From assembly GCF_000770795.1 (NCBI RefSeq), contig NZ_JRKJ01000002.1, positions 186,001-250,000 on the forward strand: a DNA stretch of 64,000 nt, written 5' to 3'. Both the position numbers and the translations under genes were made by a program. Below are positions 52,624 through 61,010 of this stretch, one piece after another. Below the pieces are notes generated by a model. It did not search any database, was not told the DNA's origin, and worked only from the letters and a program-made list of their open reading frames with translations. The stretch comes from Lysobacter dokdonensis DS-58 (lineage in GTDB: Bacteria; Pseudomonadota; Gammaproteobacteria; Xanthomonadales; Xanthomonadaceae). Numbering within the stretch: the first letter of the stretch is position 1; every line of letters starts with the position of its first letter.

Positions 52624-53037
52624 TCACCGCCTCGGGAACCCGATCGACGTGCCTTCCAGGACGAAGCACGTGCCGAACAACGTCGGCGTTGCCGCCCGCA
52701 CGCGATACGGGATGAACACGTCGAAGCAGCGCCCGTCCACTTCGGACAAGTGCAGGCGGATCGCGTCTTCCATGCCGTCGCGCGGGACGTGCAGGTGGAT
52801 GTCGAGCACCAGCGCATGGGCGATGGCGGCGGGGTCGATCTCGGCCACTTCCGTGGCGAGCGTCGCCACGCACTCGGACAACGGCGGCGCTACCAGCGCG
52901 GGCGCGAAGCCGACCTGCACCACGCGGTCGGGTGCGACCACGTAGCCGCCGAAGGGCTGGAACTCGCCGAAGCGGTCGAGCATCGTGCGCGCGAAGGCGA
53001 GCAACTCGTCGCGCAGCACATCGCATGCGCCCCTCAT
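52624..53037 (-). CDS. Candidate immunity protein for the adjacent Rhs-tip toxin
   Basis: A 137-residue soluble protein beginning MRGACDVLRDELLAFARTMLDRFGEFQPFGGYV and ending GTCFVLEGTSIGFPRR, with an alpha/beta pattern like small SUKH/Imm-type proteins. I cannot assign a named family. The role is inferred: it starts inside the stop of the toxin gene (ATGA overlap, 53034-53037), the usual layout of a polymorphic toxin and its immunity gene. Confidence 0.6.
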   Translation of the reverse strand: MRGACDVLRDELLAFARTMLDRFGEFQPFGGYVVAPDRVVQVGFAPALVAPPLSECVATLATEVAEIDPAAIAHALVLDIHLHVPRDGMEDAIRLHLSEVDGRCFDVFIPYRVRAATPTLFGTCFVLEGTSIGFPRR

Positions 53038-53669
53038 GGCGGCGGCCCAAGGTCGTCGCGGCGGACGATGGTCGTCGCTTGCTCCACCGTCGAGGTCACG
53101 TGCGTGTGCGTCCCGGTAACCACCACGTGCGTGCGTCCCGTGCGTTGCGCGTGTTCGAGTTGCGCGCGCAACTGCGGGGACATCGCCACGCGCCGCGCGT
53201 CCTTGATTTCGCCGACTTGCGTTGGGTTCTCGAAATCGGGAATCGTGCGCCCGTGCGGCGTATCGATGGGCCGCGTGTTCTTCACCTCGCCCAGCGCCGC
53301 GAGAATGCGCGCTTCGGACCGGATCCCGCGCAGCAGGTTGGCGGGACTGGCGGCCAGCCCGCCGGGCCCGTCCGCGAATTGCGACAGGAACAAGGCGACG
53401 AGCACCCGCGCACCACCGAGCTGCCCATCGCCATGCGCTTGCGCCGCAGCTGCATGCCGCCCGTCGGGCGGCGGTTGCCCGTGTGCGGCCACCCACGCAA
53501 TGGACTGCCGGCCATCCGGATCCGTGCGCGCCATCGGATTGGCATCCGCGTACGCATGGCGCGCACCGGCCGCGGGCGCCGGATCGACGGAGAGGAACCG
53601 CGCAGCCGCGGGCCCCGCCGCGATGCACAACGCAACACCGATCAGCCACGCGAAGCAGCGCCGGTCCAT
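53034..53669 (-). CDS. Orphan Rhs-tip nuclease toxin (Tox-REase-7-like) with signal peptide
   Basis: A 211-residue protein. Residues 1-23 form a Sec-type signal. Residues 24-54 (RFLSVDP...YADANPMARTDPDGR) resemble the end of the Rhs core. A nuclease-like domain (about 115-211) follows: EARILAALGEVKNT, GRTIPDF, GEIKDARRV, SPQLRAQLEHA and the end IVRRDDLGP, as in Rhs C-terminal restriction-endonuclease-fold toxins. Likely catalytic residues are Glu119, Asp145, Glu154 and Lys156. GAGGAG precedes ATG 53669. A tip with its own signal instead of an Rhs shell is unusual. Confidence 0.72.
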   Translation of the reverse strand: MDRRCFAWLIGVALCIAAGPAAARFLSVDPAPAAGARHAYADANPMARTDPDGRQSIAWVAAHGQPPPDGRHAAAAQAHGDGQLGGARVLVALFLSQFADGPGGLAASPANLLRGIRSEARILAALGEVKNTRPIDTPHGRTIPDFENPTQVGEIKDARRVAMSPQLRAQLEHAQRTGRTHVVVTGTHTHVTSTVEQATTIVRRDDLGPPP

Positions 53670-53823
53670 GGAGTTCGCTCCTCGATTCGTTCGGAACGTC
53701 CATCTCGCGCGCTCGCGCCACGTCGCGACAAGGCGAAACGCCGCAGGAACGCGACGATCCCGGGTAGCGCCGCATTCACTTGTTCTTGACCGCAACCGAT
53801 CGCCGATGCGTTAGCGTTTTTGG

Positions 53824-54987
53824 ATGGCGACGACTTCGAAGGCCCCCGCTCCCCAACCGCTCCCCGCGTCACGCGGCGGGACGTTGCAAGAACCGCCACT
53901 TTCGCTCGCGAATTTCTTCACGCGCCGCTCGTTGCGCGCGCTCACCGACGCCGAACGCGCGAAGGTCGTCGAGGCCCAGGTGCACGCCACGCGGCCGATC
54001 GTCAGCGGCGTGGTCGCCAGCGGCGCGATGATCCTCGCACTCACGGGGATGTTCGAACTGGCGGGGATCACGCCGAGCATCGGTTGGCCATGGTGGGCCT
54101 CGGAGATCGTCGCGCTGACCGCCGGCGCCTGCGCCCTCGCGATCTGGCACCTCAACGACTGGCGCCCGCGGCTGATGCTCACGGTACTGAGCGTGTTGCT
54201 CGTGGGCGTGTTCCTCTCGATTCCCCTCCCCGGCGTCGACCAGCCCACCACCGGGCGCGCGGGCCTGTTCCAGTTGATGCCGATCGCGTTGCTCGCGCTG
54301 ATGGCGCGGCGCGTGTCGATGGTCGCCATCGCCGCCGCGATGACCGCCGTCGCCGCGCTGCGCGTGGGATTGCACGGCCATCCGCCGCACGGCGCGGCGC
54401 TGTACTGGCTCACGCTGGTCGTCGCGATCGGGTTCGGCACGATGCTCGGCGGCTACCGCACCGACTTTGCCGTCAGCACCTACCGCGTGCGCCAGAAGTT
54501 GCGCGAACAGGCCACCACCGACGAACTCACCGGCCTGCGCAACCGCGCCGGCTGGAACCGCGAAGCCGGCGATGCGTACGACGACGCCGTCAAGCGCGGC
54601 CGCCGCGCGAGCGTCGTGTTCCTCGACATCGATTACTTCAAGAAAGTGAACGACACCTTCGGCCACGCCGCCGGCGACCAAGTGATCCAGCGCCTCGGAC
54701 AGATCCTGCGCGAACGCGCGGGCGAGCGGTGCCTGTGCGCGCGGCTGGGCGGCGAGGAGTTCGTCGTGATGCTGATCGACCAGGCGCCCGAATCGGTCGA
54801 AGGGTTCGTCCAGCGCGTGCGGCGCGAATTCCAGGAAGCCGCGCGCGACGCGGGCGTCACCGTCAGCGCCGGCGTCGCGCATCGCGTTCCCGCCGAGAGC
54901 ATGGGCCAGCACATGCGCCGCGCGGACCTGGCGCTCTACGAAGCGAAGGCTGCCGGCCGCGACCGCATGGTGGTATCGAAGGCCTAG
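53824..54987 (+). CDS. Membrane-bound diguanylate cyclase
   Basis: A 387-residue protein with an N-terminal six-helix membrane domain (about 60-205) of unknown sensory class and a C-terminal GGDEF domain (about 225-387). The active-site motif is GGEEF (LGGEEFVVML), with DIDYFKKVNDTFGHAAGD upstream, so synthesis of c-di-GMP from GTP is expected. No RxxD inhibitory site is seen just before the motif, suggesting no product inhibition there. It shares a CTAG stop with the convergent LytTR gene. Confidence 0.9.
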   Translation: MATTSKAPAPQPLPASRGGTLQEPPLSLANFFTRRSLRALTDAERAKVVEAQVHATRPIVSGVVASGAMILALTGMFELAGITPSIGWPWWASEIVALTAGACALAIWHLNDWRPRLMLTVLSVLLVGVFLSIPLPGVDQPTTGRAGLFQLMPIALLALMARRVSMVAIAAAMTAVAALRVGLHGHPPHGAALYWLTLVVAIGFGTMLGGYRTDFAVSTYRVRQKLREQATTDELTGLRNRAGWNREAGDAYDDAVKRGRRASVVFLDIDYFKKVNDTFGHAAGDQVIQRLGQILRERAGERCLCARLGGEEFVVMLIDQAPESVEGFVQRVRREFQEAARDAGVTVSAGVAHRVPAESMGQHMRRADLALYEAKAAGRDRMVVSKA

Positions 54988-55865
54988 GCGTTCGCCGGCC
55001 GCAGCGCGTCGCGATAGCGGCGGCTGCACGGCACGATGGTGCCGTCGCGCAACAGCACGCGTGCATCACCGGTATCGAGCGGCTCGATCTGCGCGATGCA
55101 ATCCAGGTTGACCATGTGGCTGCGATGCACGCGCACGAAGCGCGCGGGATCCAGCTGCTGTTCGATCGCGGCCATCGTGCTGCGCAGCGGATATTCGTGG
55201 CCGCGCACGCGCAGGTTCACGTAGTTGCCGGAGGCCTGCAGCGATTCGACATCATTGGCGGCGATCAGGAACTCCTTGCCGAGTTTGCGCACGAGGAATC
55301 GCTCGGGGCGTTCGGCCAGCGCGATCGCCGGCGCGTCGTCGGGCTGCGACAGCAGGCTCGCCTCGCCCTGCCAGCGCCGCAGGAACCAGCGCCACGCCTC
55401 CATCGTCGCGACCAGCGAGGCATAGCTGCGCACGTCCTTCAGATATTCGTAGCCCCACTCGCGCAACACCGGACCGAAGTCGTAGTGATCGCCCTGCGCG
55501 GCATAGACGGCCTTGCGGATGGCGACCATCCCGGCGACGTGGAGGAGCGACCACGCCACGCTGCCGAGGATGTGCAGCGGCAGTGCGCGCCGCCAGGTAT
55601 CGAACCGCACCGGGTTCCACCGGGTGTACCAGGCGACCACAGGCACGAGCGCCAGGCAGACGATGGCGCTCGACCATTCCCACACCGCCGGTTCCCAGGC
55701 ATCGAACCCGAGCCCGGCGCGCTGGATGTCGATCCAGGTGACCGCACTGTTGGCGGTCGCGTTCACGCAATACATCACGACCCAGAAGCCCACTTCGAAG
55801 GTGCGCCGCCACGGGCGGAAGCGGTCCCACGCGGTGGGGGTCATCTGGAAGGCGTCGGTCGACAT
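54984..55865 (-). CDS. Membrane-bound LytTR-domain transcriptional regulator
   Basis: A 293-residue protein with four predicted helices in the N-terminal half (about 25-165) and a C-terminal LytTR DNA-binding domain (about 190-290: FLVRKLGKEFLIAANDVESLQASGNYVNLRVRGHEYPLRSTMAAIEQQLDPARFVRVHRSHMVNL, in pieces). This single-protein membrane regulator type occurs in Xanthomonadaceae. ATG 55865 was chosen; an ATG three codons earlier is possible. Its target genes are unknown. Confidence 0.85.
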   Translation of the reverse strand: MSTDAFQMTPTAWDRFRPWRRTFEVGFWVVMYCVNATANSAVTWIDIQRAGLGFDAWEPAVWEWSSAIVCLALVPVVAWYTRWNPVRFDTWRRALPLHILGSVAWSLLHVAGMVAIRKAVYAAQGDHYDFGPVLREWGYEYLKDVRSYASLVATMEAWRWFLRRWQGEASLLSQPDDAPAIALAERPERFLVRKLGKEFLIAANDVESLQASGNYVNLRVRGHEYPLRSTMAAIEQQLDPARFVRVHRSHMVNLDCIAQIEPLDTGDARVLLRDGTIVPCSRRYRDALRPANA

Positions 55866-56019
55866 GCCGCGCATTGTGGCGGAGGGACGCAGGCCTGCGC
55901 GAACGGCTCGTCCCTCGGTCCCGCGATTCGTCCCCGCAACCTGCGAATCAATCACTTGGCGCTGTCATTGCCGTGCGTGGGGGCCGAGCGTGGCCACTCC
56001 ATCTACCGGACACGCCGCC

Positions 56020-57210
56020 ATGCCCAGCTCGCGACGCCACGACATCGACGCCCTGCGCGCCATCGCCTTCGGCCTGCTCATCCTCTACCACTGGGCGATG
56101 CTCTACGTGGGCGGCGAAGACTGGGGCTGGCACCTGAAGTCGGCCTACACGACCGAAGTCATCCAGTTGCCGATGCTCGCGGTGAACCGCTGGCGCATGG
56201 ACCTGATCTTCCTCATCTCGGGGTTGTCGGTGCACTTCCTGCTGCGCGACACGCGCATCGGCCGGTTCATCGCCCTGCGCAGCTGGCGCCTGCTGCTGCC
56301 GCTGGTGTTCGGCATGTGGGTCGTCGTGCCGATCCAGCCGTACGCCGAGGGCGTGGCGAACGGGCTGGTGCAGCCGGGGTTCCTCGCCTTCCTCGCGCGC
56401 TACTACGCGGGCTCGACGTGGCCCGAAGGCGCGTTCGCCGGTTGGGAACACGGCTTCACCTGGAACCACTTGTGGTACCTGGCGTACCTGTGGACGTACA
56501 CGGTCGTGTTCGCGCTGCTGTTGCCGTTGCTGCGCCGCCTGCCCAATCCGCTCGCGAAGTTGCGCGGCGTGTGGCTCCTGATCGTTCCCGCGATTCCGCT
56601 GGCCGTGTTCACGCTGTTGCTGCAACCGCATTTCGAAGACACCGGCGATCTCGTGCACGACTGGTTCCGCCACAGCGTGTACTTCACGATGTTCCTCTAC
56701 GGGTGGTGGCTGGGCACGAACGACGCGGTATGGAACGAGCTCGCCCGCCTGCGCCGTCGCGCACTGGTCAGCGCCGTGGGGTTGTTCGCGTTCTATGCCG
56801 CCTGCGTGTTCGTGCTGCCCGAGCAGGTGTCCGAATCGCTGCAGGCGATCATCTGGATCCTGCGCAGCCTGTACATCTGGTGGATGCTGTGCGCGATCCT
56901 CGGTTACGGGCGCACCTATCTGGATCGCCCGTTCGCATGGCTGCCGTGGGCAAACGAAGCGGTGTATCCGTGGTACGTGCTGCACCAGAGCCTGATCGTG
57001 GCGATCGCATTCGTACTGGTGCCGATGCACGTCGGCCCGGTCGCCGAACCGATCCTCGTGCTGGCGGGCACCGTCGCCGGTTGCGCGTTGTTGCACGCAC
57101 TGATCCGCCGCGTGCCGCTGCTGCGCCCGATGTTCGGCGTGAAGCGCCGTCAGGCGAGCGCGGCTTCGATGTCCTTGGCGAGGGACTCGGGCGTGTCGGT
57201 GGGTGCGTAG
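56020..57210 (+). CDS. Membrane acyltransferase (acyltransferase 3/OpgC-like)
   Basis: A 396-residue polytopic protein with about ten helices. The N-terminal RRHDIDALRAIAFGLLILYHWAMLY carries the conserved Arg and His of acyltransferase-3 proteins that modify glucans, lipids or antibiotics. The DLIFLISGLSVHFLL block is also typical. The final 20 residues are read from the antisense of the gpx 3' end (61-bp overlap) and are probably not functional. Substrate unknown. Confidence 0.86.
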   Translation: MPSSRRHDIDALRAIAFGLLILYHWAMLYVGGEDWGWHLKSAYTTEVIQLPMLAVNRWRMDLIFLISGLSVHFLLRDTRIGRFIALRSWRLLLPLVFGMWVVVPIQPYAEGVANGLVQPGFLAFLARYYAGSTWPEGAFAGWEHGFTWNHLWYLAYLWTYTVVFALLLPLLRRLPNPLAKLRGVWLLIVPAIPLAVFTLLLQPHFEDTGDLVHDWFRHSVYFTMFLYGWWLGTNDAVWNELARLRRRALVSAVGLFAFYAACVFVLPEQVSESLQAIIWILRSLYIWWMLCAILGYGRTYLDRPFAWLPWANEAVYPWYVLHQSLIVAIAFVLVPMHVGPVAEPILVLAGTVAGCALLHALIRRVPLLRPMFGVKRRQASAASMSLARDSGVSVGA

Positions 57211-57632
57211 CGCTTCAGCACCTTGCCGTCGCGGCCGACGAGGAACTTCGAGAAGTTCCACTTGATGGCGTCGATGCCCAGGAACCCGCCCTTCTCTTCC
57301 TTCAACCACTTGTAGAGCGGGTGGGCATTGGCGCCGTTGACGTCGATTTTCGCGAACAAGGGGAAATCGACGTCGTAGGTGAGCGAGCAGAAGTTCTTGA
57401 TCTCGGCCTCGTCACCGGGTTCCTGGTGGCCGAACTGGTCGCACGGGAACCCGAGGACCACCAGGCCCTTGTCGCGATAGTCCTGCCAGAGTTTTTCCAG
57501 GCCCGTGTACTGCGGCGTGAACCCGCACTTGGAGGCGACGTTGACGATCAGCAGCACCTTGCCCGCGTAGTCGGCGAGCGGACGTTGCTGGCCGTCGATG
57601 TCGGCGGCGGTGAAATCGAACGCGGTGGCCAT
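57150..57632 (-). CDS. Glutathione peroxidase family (thiol peroxidase)
   Basis: A 160-residue enzyme reducing peroxides with glutathione or thioredoxin. The peroxidatic residue is Cys36 (NVASKCGFTPQY), not selenocysteine. The other active-site motifs are GFPCDQFGHQEPG (Gln) and KWNFSKFLVG (Trp, Asn). The Cys in FPCDQF could serve as resolving Cys. Start ATG 57632 gives the normal length. Confidence 0.93.
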   Translation of the reverse strand: MATAFDFTAADIDGQQRPLADYAGKVLLIVNVASKCGFTPQYTGLEKLWQDYRDKGLVVLGFPCDQFGHQEPGDEAEIKNFCSLTYDVDFPLFAKIDVNGANAHPLYKWLKEEKGGFLGIDAIKWNFSKFLVGRDGKVLKRYAPTDTPESLAKDIEAALA

Positions 57633-57675
57633 GGCGTGGAGTTCCGGGGCGACGTGGGGTCGCCCGGAGTCTAGC

Positions 57676-58107
57676 TCAGTGCGCGCGGCCCGGTTCGGAC
57701 ACTTCCTTGACCACCTGCGCGGTGCGCGCGTCCTTGCCGGCGCGCGCGATGTCGGCGACGGCGATGATGCCCGTGAGTTTGCCCTTCGCATCGACCACCG
57801 GCACGCGGCGGATCTTCGCCGCTTCCATCAGCTCGGTCGCGTCCTTGAGGCTGCTGTCTTCGCGCACGGTCTGCACGGGCGCGCTCATCGCATCCGATGC
57901 GGTCGCGCCCATGATGTCGCGGCCTTCGGCCACGATGCGCACCGTGATGTCGCGGTCGGTCACCACGCCTACGGGCATGCCCTGCGTGTCGACGACGGGG
58001 ATCTCGCCGCAGTCGTTCTCGATCATCATGCGGGCGACGTCGCGCAGGGGCGTTTCGGGGGTTGCGCACGCGGGATTGGCGGTCATCACCGAGGTCACGT
58101 CGGCCAT
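57676..58107 (-). CDS. CBS-domain pair protein
   Basis: A 143-residue protein made of two CBS motifs (TSVMTANPACATPETPLRDVARMM...GVVTDRDI and DAMSAPVQTVREDSSLKDATELM...GIIAVADIARAG), forming one Bateman module that probably senses adenine nucleotides. It has no attached effector domain. AGGAGG 5 nt before ATG 58107 decides the start. It lies 43 bp upstream of gpx on the same strand and may be cotranscribed with it. Confidence 0.9.
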   Translation of the reverse strand: MADVTSVMTANPACATPETPLRDVARMMIENDCGEIPVVDTQGMPVGVVTDRDITVRIVAEGRDIMGATASDAMSAPVQTVREDSSLKDATELMEAAKIRRVPVVDAKGKLTGIIAVADIARAGKDARTAQVVKEVSEPGRAH

Positions 58108-58283
58108 GGGAGCCTCCTGGATGTGGGGAAGCCCGCATTGTTGCGACGCGGCGGTTCGTGGGCCGTGAACCGGAGCGGCCAGGTGCGGAAAACGGCCGCA
58201 TTCACCGGACATGGCTTTCGTCATGCGTCGCGTGCCCCGGCCTCCGGTAGGCTGGCGGTTTCCGTCCGACGAGACCATCGCCC

Positions 58284-60521
58284 ATGAAGCACCCGCTCGC
58301 CTGCGCCCTGGCGCTCGCCCTGGCCGCAGGCACGACGCCGGCCCTCTTTGCGCAGACCGCCGCCGCACAGACGCCCCAAGGATCCGCCGTGCAGAACCAG
58401 ACCGCCAACCCGTTCTTCGCCGACAGCACGCTTCCGCTGCACTACCCCGATTTCGCGAAGATCCAGGACACCGATTTCGGCCCGGCCTTCGACCAGGGCA
58501 TGAAGGAAGAACTGGCCGAAATCGAGCGCATCGCCAACAACAAGGCCAAGCCGACGTTCGACAACACGATCCTGGCGATGGAGAAGAACGGCCGCACGCT
58601 CACGCGCGCCGCGACCGTCTTCTACAACCTCTTCGGCGCGGACAAGAACGACGCGCGCGAGAAGATCGACGAGAAGTACTCGCCCATCTTCGCCGCGCAC
58701 CGCGACACGATCCGCCTGAACCCCAAGCTCTTCGCGCGCATCAAGTCGCTCTACGACCGCCGCGCCAAGCTGGGCCTGGACGCGCAGCAGACGCGCCTGG
58801 TCGAGCGTTACTACACCGACTTCGTCCGCGCCGGCGCCAAGCTCAACGACGCGGACAAGACCACGCTCAAGGACATCAACGCGCAACTGGCAACGCTCGG
58901 CACGCAGTTCGAGAAGAAGCTGATCGACGGCCGCAACGCCGCGGCGGTCGTGGTCGACTCGCGCGCCGAACTCGATGGCCTGTCCGATGCGCAGATCGAC
59001 GCGGCGGCCGATGTCGCCAAGACGCGCGGCCTCGATGGCAAGTTCGTGCTGACGATCCTCAACACCACCGGCCAGCCCCCGGCCGCGCAGCTGACCAACC
59101 GCGCGCTGCGCGAGAAGCTGTACCGCGCGTCGATGGCCCGCGGCGACGGCGGCGAGTTCGACACCACCGCGATCATTTCGCAGGTCGTCAAGCTGCGCGC
59201 GCAGAAGGCCAAGCTGCTCGGCTACGCGAACTGGGCCGCCTTCGTGCTGGAAGACGAAACCGCCAAGACGCCGCAGGCCGTCAACGACATGCTCGGCAAG
59301 CTCGCGCCGCCGGCGGTCGCCAACGCCCGCCGCGAAGCGGCCGACCTGCAGGCGATGATCGACAAGGAACAGGCCGCCAAGGGCCAGCCGACCTTCAAAC
59401 TGGAGCCGTGGGACTGGTCCTTCTATTCGGAGAAGGTGCGCAAGGCGAAGTTCGCGTTCGACGAGAACGAGCTCAAGCCGTATCTCGAACTCGACAACGT
59501 GCAGCAGAACGGCGTCTTCTACGCCGCGCACGAGCTGTACGGCCTGTCGTTCAAGGAGCGCAAGGACCTGCCGGTGTACGAGCCGGACGTGCGCGTGTTC
59601 GACGTGTTCGACAAGGACGGCAAGCAGCTCGCCATCTTCATCTCCGACATGTACGCGCGCGATTCCAAGCAGGGCGGCGCGTGGATGAATTCCTACGTCG
59701 ACCAGTCCGCGCTCACCGGCTTCCTCCCCGTCGTGGCCAACCACCTCAACATCACCAAGCCGCCGGCGGGCCAGCCGACGCTGCTGACGTGGGACGAAGT
59801 GACCACGATGTTCCATGAGTTCGGCCATGCGCTGCACGGCATGTTCTCGAACGTCGAGTACCCCTACTTCACCGGCACCAACGTCCCGCGCGACTTCGTC
59901 GAATACCCCTCGCAGGTCAACGAGATGTGGGCCGACTGGCCGTCGGTGCTGGCCAACTACGCCAAGCACCACGAGACCGGCAAGCCGATGCCGAAGGAAC
60001 TGCTCGACAAGGTGCTGGCCGCGGGCAAGTTCAACCAGGGCTTCACCACCACCGAATACCTCGGTGCGGCGCTGCTCGACCAGAAGTGGCACCAGATCAC
60101 GCCGGACCAGGTGCCGCCGGCATCAGGCGTGATGGCGTTCGAAGCCGCCGCGCTGAAGAAGGACGGCGTCGATTTCGCCGCCGTGCCGCCGCGTTACAAG
60201 ACCCCGTACTTCAGCCACATCATGGGCGGCTACTCGGCGGGGTACTACGCGTACATCTGGTCGGAAGTGCTCGACGCCGACACGGTGGAGTGGATCAAGA
60301 AGAACGGCGGCCTGACGCGCGCCAACGGCGACCACTTCCGCGACACGCTGCTCTCGCGCGGCGGTTCGAAGGACGCGCTGCAGTTGTTCCAGGACTTCGC
60401 GGGGCGCAAGCCGGAAATCGGCCCGCTGTTGAAGCGTCGCGGCCTGGATGCACCGGCGGCCGACGATTCGAAGCAGCCGGCCGAAGCCAAGCCGCAGGAG
60501 AAGGCCGCCACGGGCGGTTGA
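58284..60521 (+). CDS. dcp: Periplasmic M3-family dipeptidyl carboxypeptidase
   Basis: A 745-residue zinc metallopeptidase of the thimet-oligopeptidase fold. The signal peptide (MKHPLACALALALAAGTTPALFAQTAAA) sends it to the periplasm. The active site is His511-Glu512-x-x-His515 (HEFGHALHG), with a downstream Glu in EYPSQVNEMWADW as the third ligand. It releases C-terminal dipeptides for nutrient recycling. The frame YFSHIMGGYSAGYYAYIWSEVLDAD is a strong family marker. A terminator follows. Confidence 0.94.
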   Translation: MKHPLACALALALAAGTTPALFAQTAAAQTPQGSAVQNQTANPFFADSTLPLHYPDFAKIQDTDFGPAFDQGMKEELAEIERIANNKAKPTFDNTILAMEKNGRTLTRAATVFYNLFGADKNDAREKIDEKYSPIFAAHRDTIRLNPKLFARIKSLYDRRAKLGLDAQQTRLVERYYTDFVRAGAKLNDADKTTLKDINAQLATLGTQFEKKLIDGRNAAAVVVDSRAELDGLSDAQIDAAADVAKTRGLDGKFVLTILNTTGQPPAAQLTNRALREKLYRASMARGDGGEFDTTAIISQVVKLRAQKAKLLGYANWAAFVLEDETAKTPQAVNDMLGKLAPPAVANARREAADLQAMIDKEQAAKGQPTFKLEPWDWSFYSEKVRKAKFAFDENELKPYLELDNVQQNGVFYAAHELYGLSFKERKDLPVYEPDVRVFDVFDKDGKQLAIFISDMYARDSKQGGAWMNSYVDQSALTGFLPVVANHLNITKPPAGQPTLLTWDEVTTMFHEFGHALHGMFSNVEYPYFTGTNVPRDFVEYPSQVNEMWADWPSVLANYAKHHETGKPMPKELLDKVLAAGKFNQGFTTTEYLGAALLDQKWHQITPDQVPPASGVMAFEAAALKKDGVDFAAVPPRYKTPYFSHIMGGYSAGYYAYIWSEVLDADTVEWIKKNGGLTRANGDHFRDTLLSRGGSKDALQLFQDFAGRKPEIGPLLKRRGLDAPAADDSKQPAEAKPQEKAATGG

Positions 60522-60547
60522 TCCTCCGGGAAATGCGTCGAAACGAG

Positions 60548-60576
60548 AAAGGGCCGCGATGCGGCCCTTTTTCTTT
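60548..60576 (+). terminator. Rho-independent terminator
   Basis: A 10-bp stem AAAGGGCCGC/GCGGCCCTTT with a GAT loop, then TTCTTT. It is 26 bp after the M3 peptidase stop. The stem also lies just past the end of the convergent hypothetical gene and may act both ways. Confidence 0.9.
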
Positions 60577-60853
60577 ACGCGGCGGCGGTGACCCGCACCG
60601 GCTTGTCGTCGCAGCAGCACACATCCTTGCTCAGCTTCGCGACCTGCCACGCCGCGTGCGCTTCCTCGCGCACCTCGTTCCAGCCCAGCTGCGAATCGCC
60701 GCGCACGCGCGACCAGTCGCTCGCCATCTGCGGCTCGACCTTCTGCCACGTCATGTCGGGATAGAAGCCCGTCGCGAGTTCACCGAGGGCGCGGGCGCGC
60801 GCGGACGTGACTTCGTCAATGTCGCGGGGGGCGGCATGGAGGTGGATGACCAT
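60575..60853 (-). CDS. Hypothetical protein
   Basis: A 92-residue soluble protein starting MVIHLHAAPRDIDEVTSARARALGELATGFYPDMTW, mostly helical, and ending with a Cys cluster (KDVCCCDDKPVRV). No family is recognised. It is divergent from the YdeP-type oxidoreductase gene. The three consecutive Cys near the C-terminus could bind metal; that is speculation. Confidence 0.6.
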   Translation of the reverse strand: MVIHLHAAPRDIDEVTSARARALGELATGFYPDMTWQKVEPQMASDWSRVRGDSQLGWNEVREEAHAAWQVAKLSKDVCCCDDKPVRVTAAA

Positions 60854-60965
60854 GGACAGGGGACCTGGTTGACACGGGGGATGCCGCGCAGAGTGCGCAC
60901 GGATGTGTAACCGCTGAGTGAAAACAGCGGCATACCGCCGCTTACGGTCCGGCGACGGAAAAGCG

Positions 60966-60999
60966 CTCCCCTGCTTGCGGGGGAGGGTTGGGAGGGGGT
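60966..60999. repeat. REP-like hairpin element, second copy
   Basis: An 8-bp stem (CTCCCCTG/CGGGGGAG, one G-T pair, CTTG loop) followed by GGTTGGGAGGGGGT. Hairpin plus GGGAGGGGGT tail matches the element at 44726-44762 in opposite orientation. It lies 12 bp upstream of the oxidoreductase start, in its leader. Confidence 0.6.
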
Positions 61000-61010
61000 A
61001 AACCGGCCGC

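Noticed and set aside
49685-53050. 1121-codon open frame on the minus strand across the UbiB-like and Fpr genes
   Set aside because: Low-complexity composition, no start signal, and it covers two well-supported genes on the other strand.
53820-57674. 1284-codon plus-strand frame spanning the GGDEF, LytTR, acyltransferase and gpx genes
   Set aside because: It crosses four recognisable genes on both strands and has Arg/Pro-rich, non-protein-like composition.
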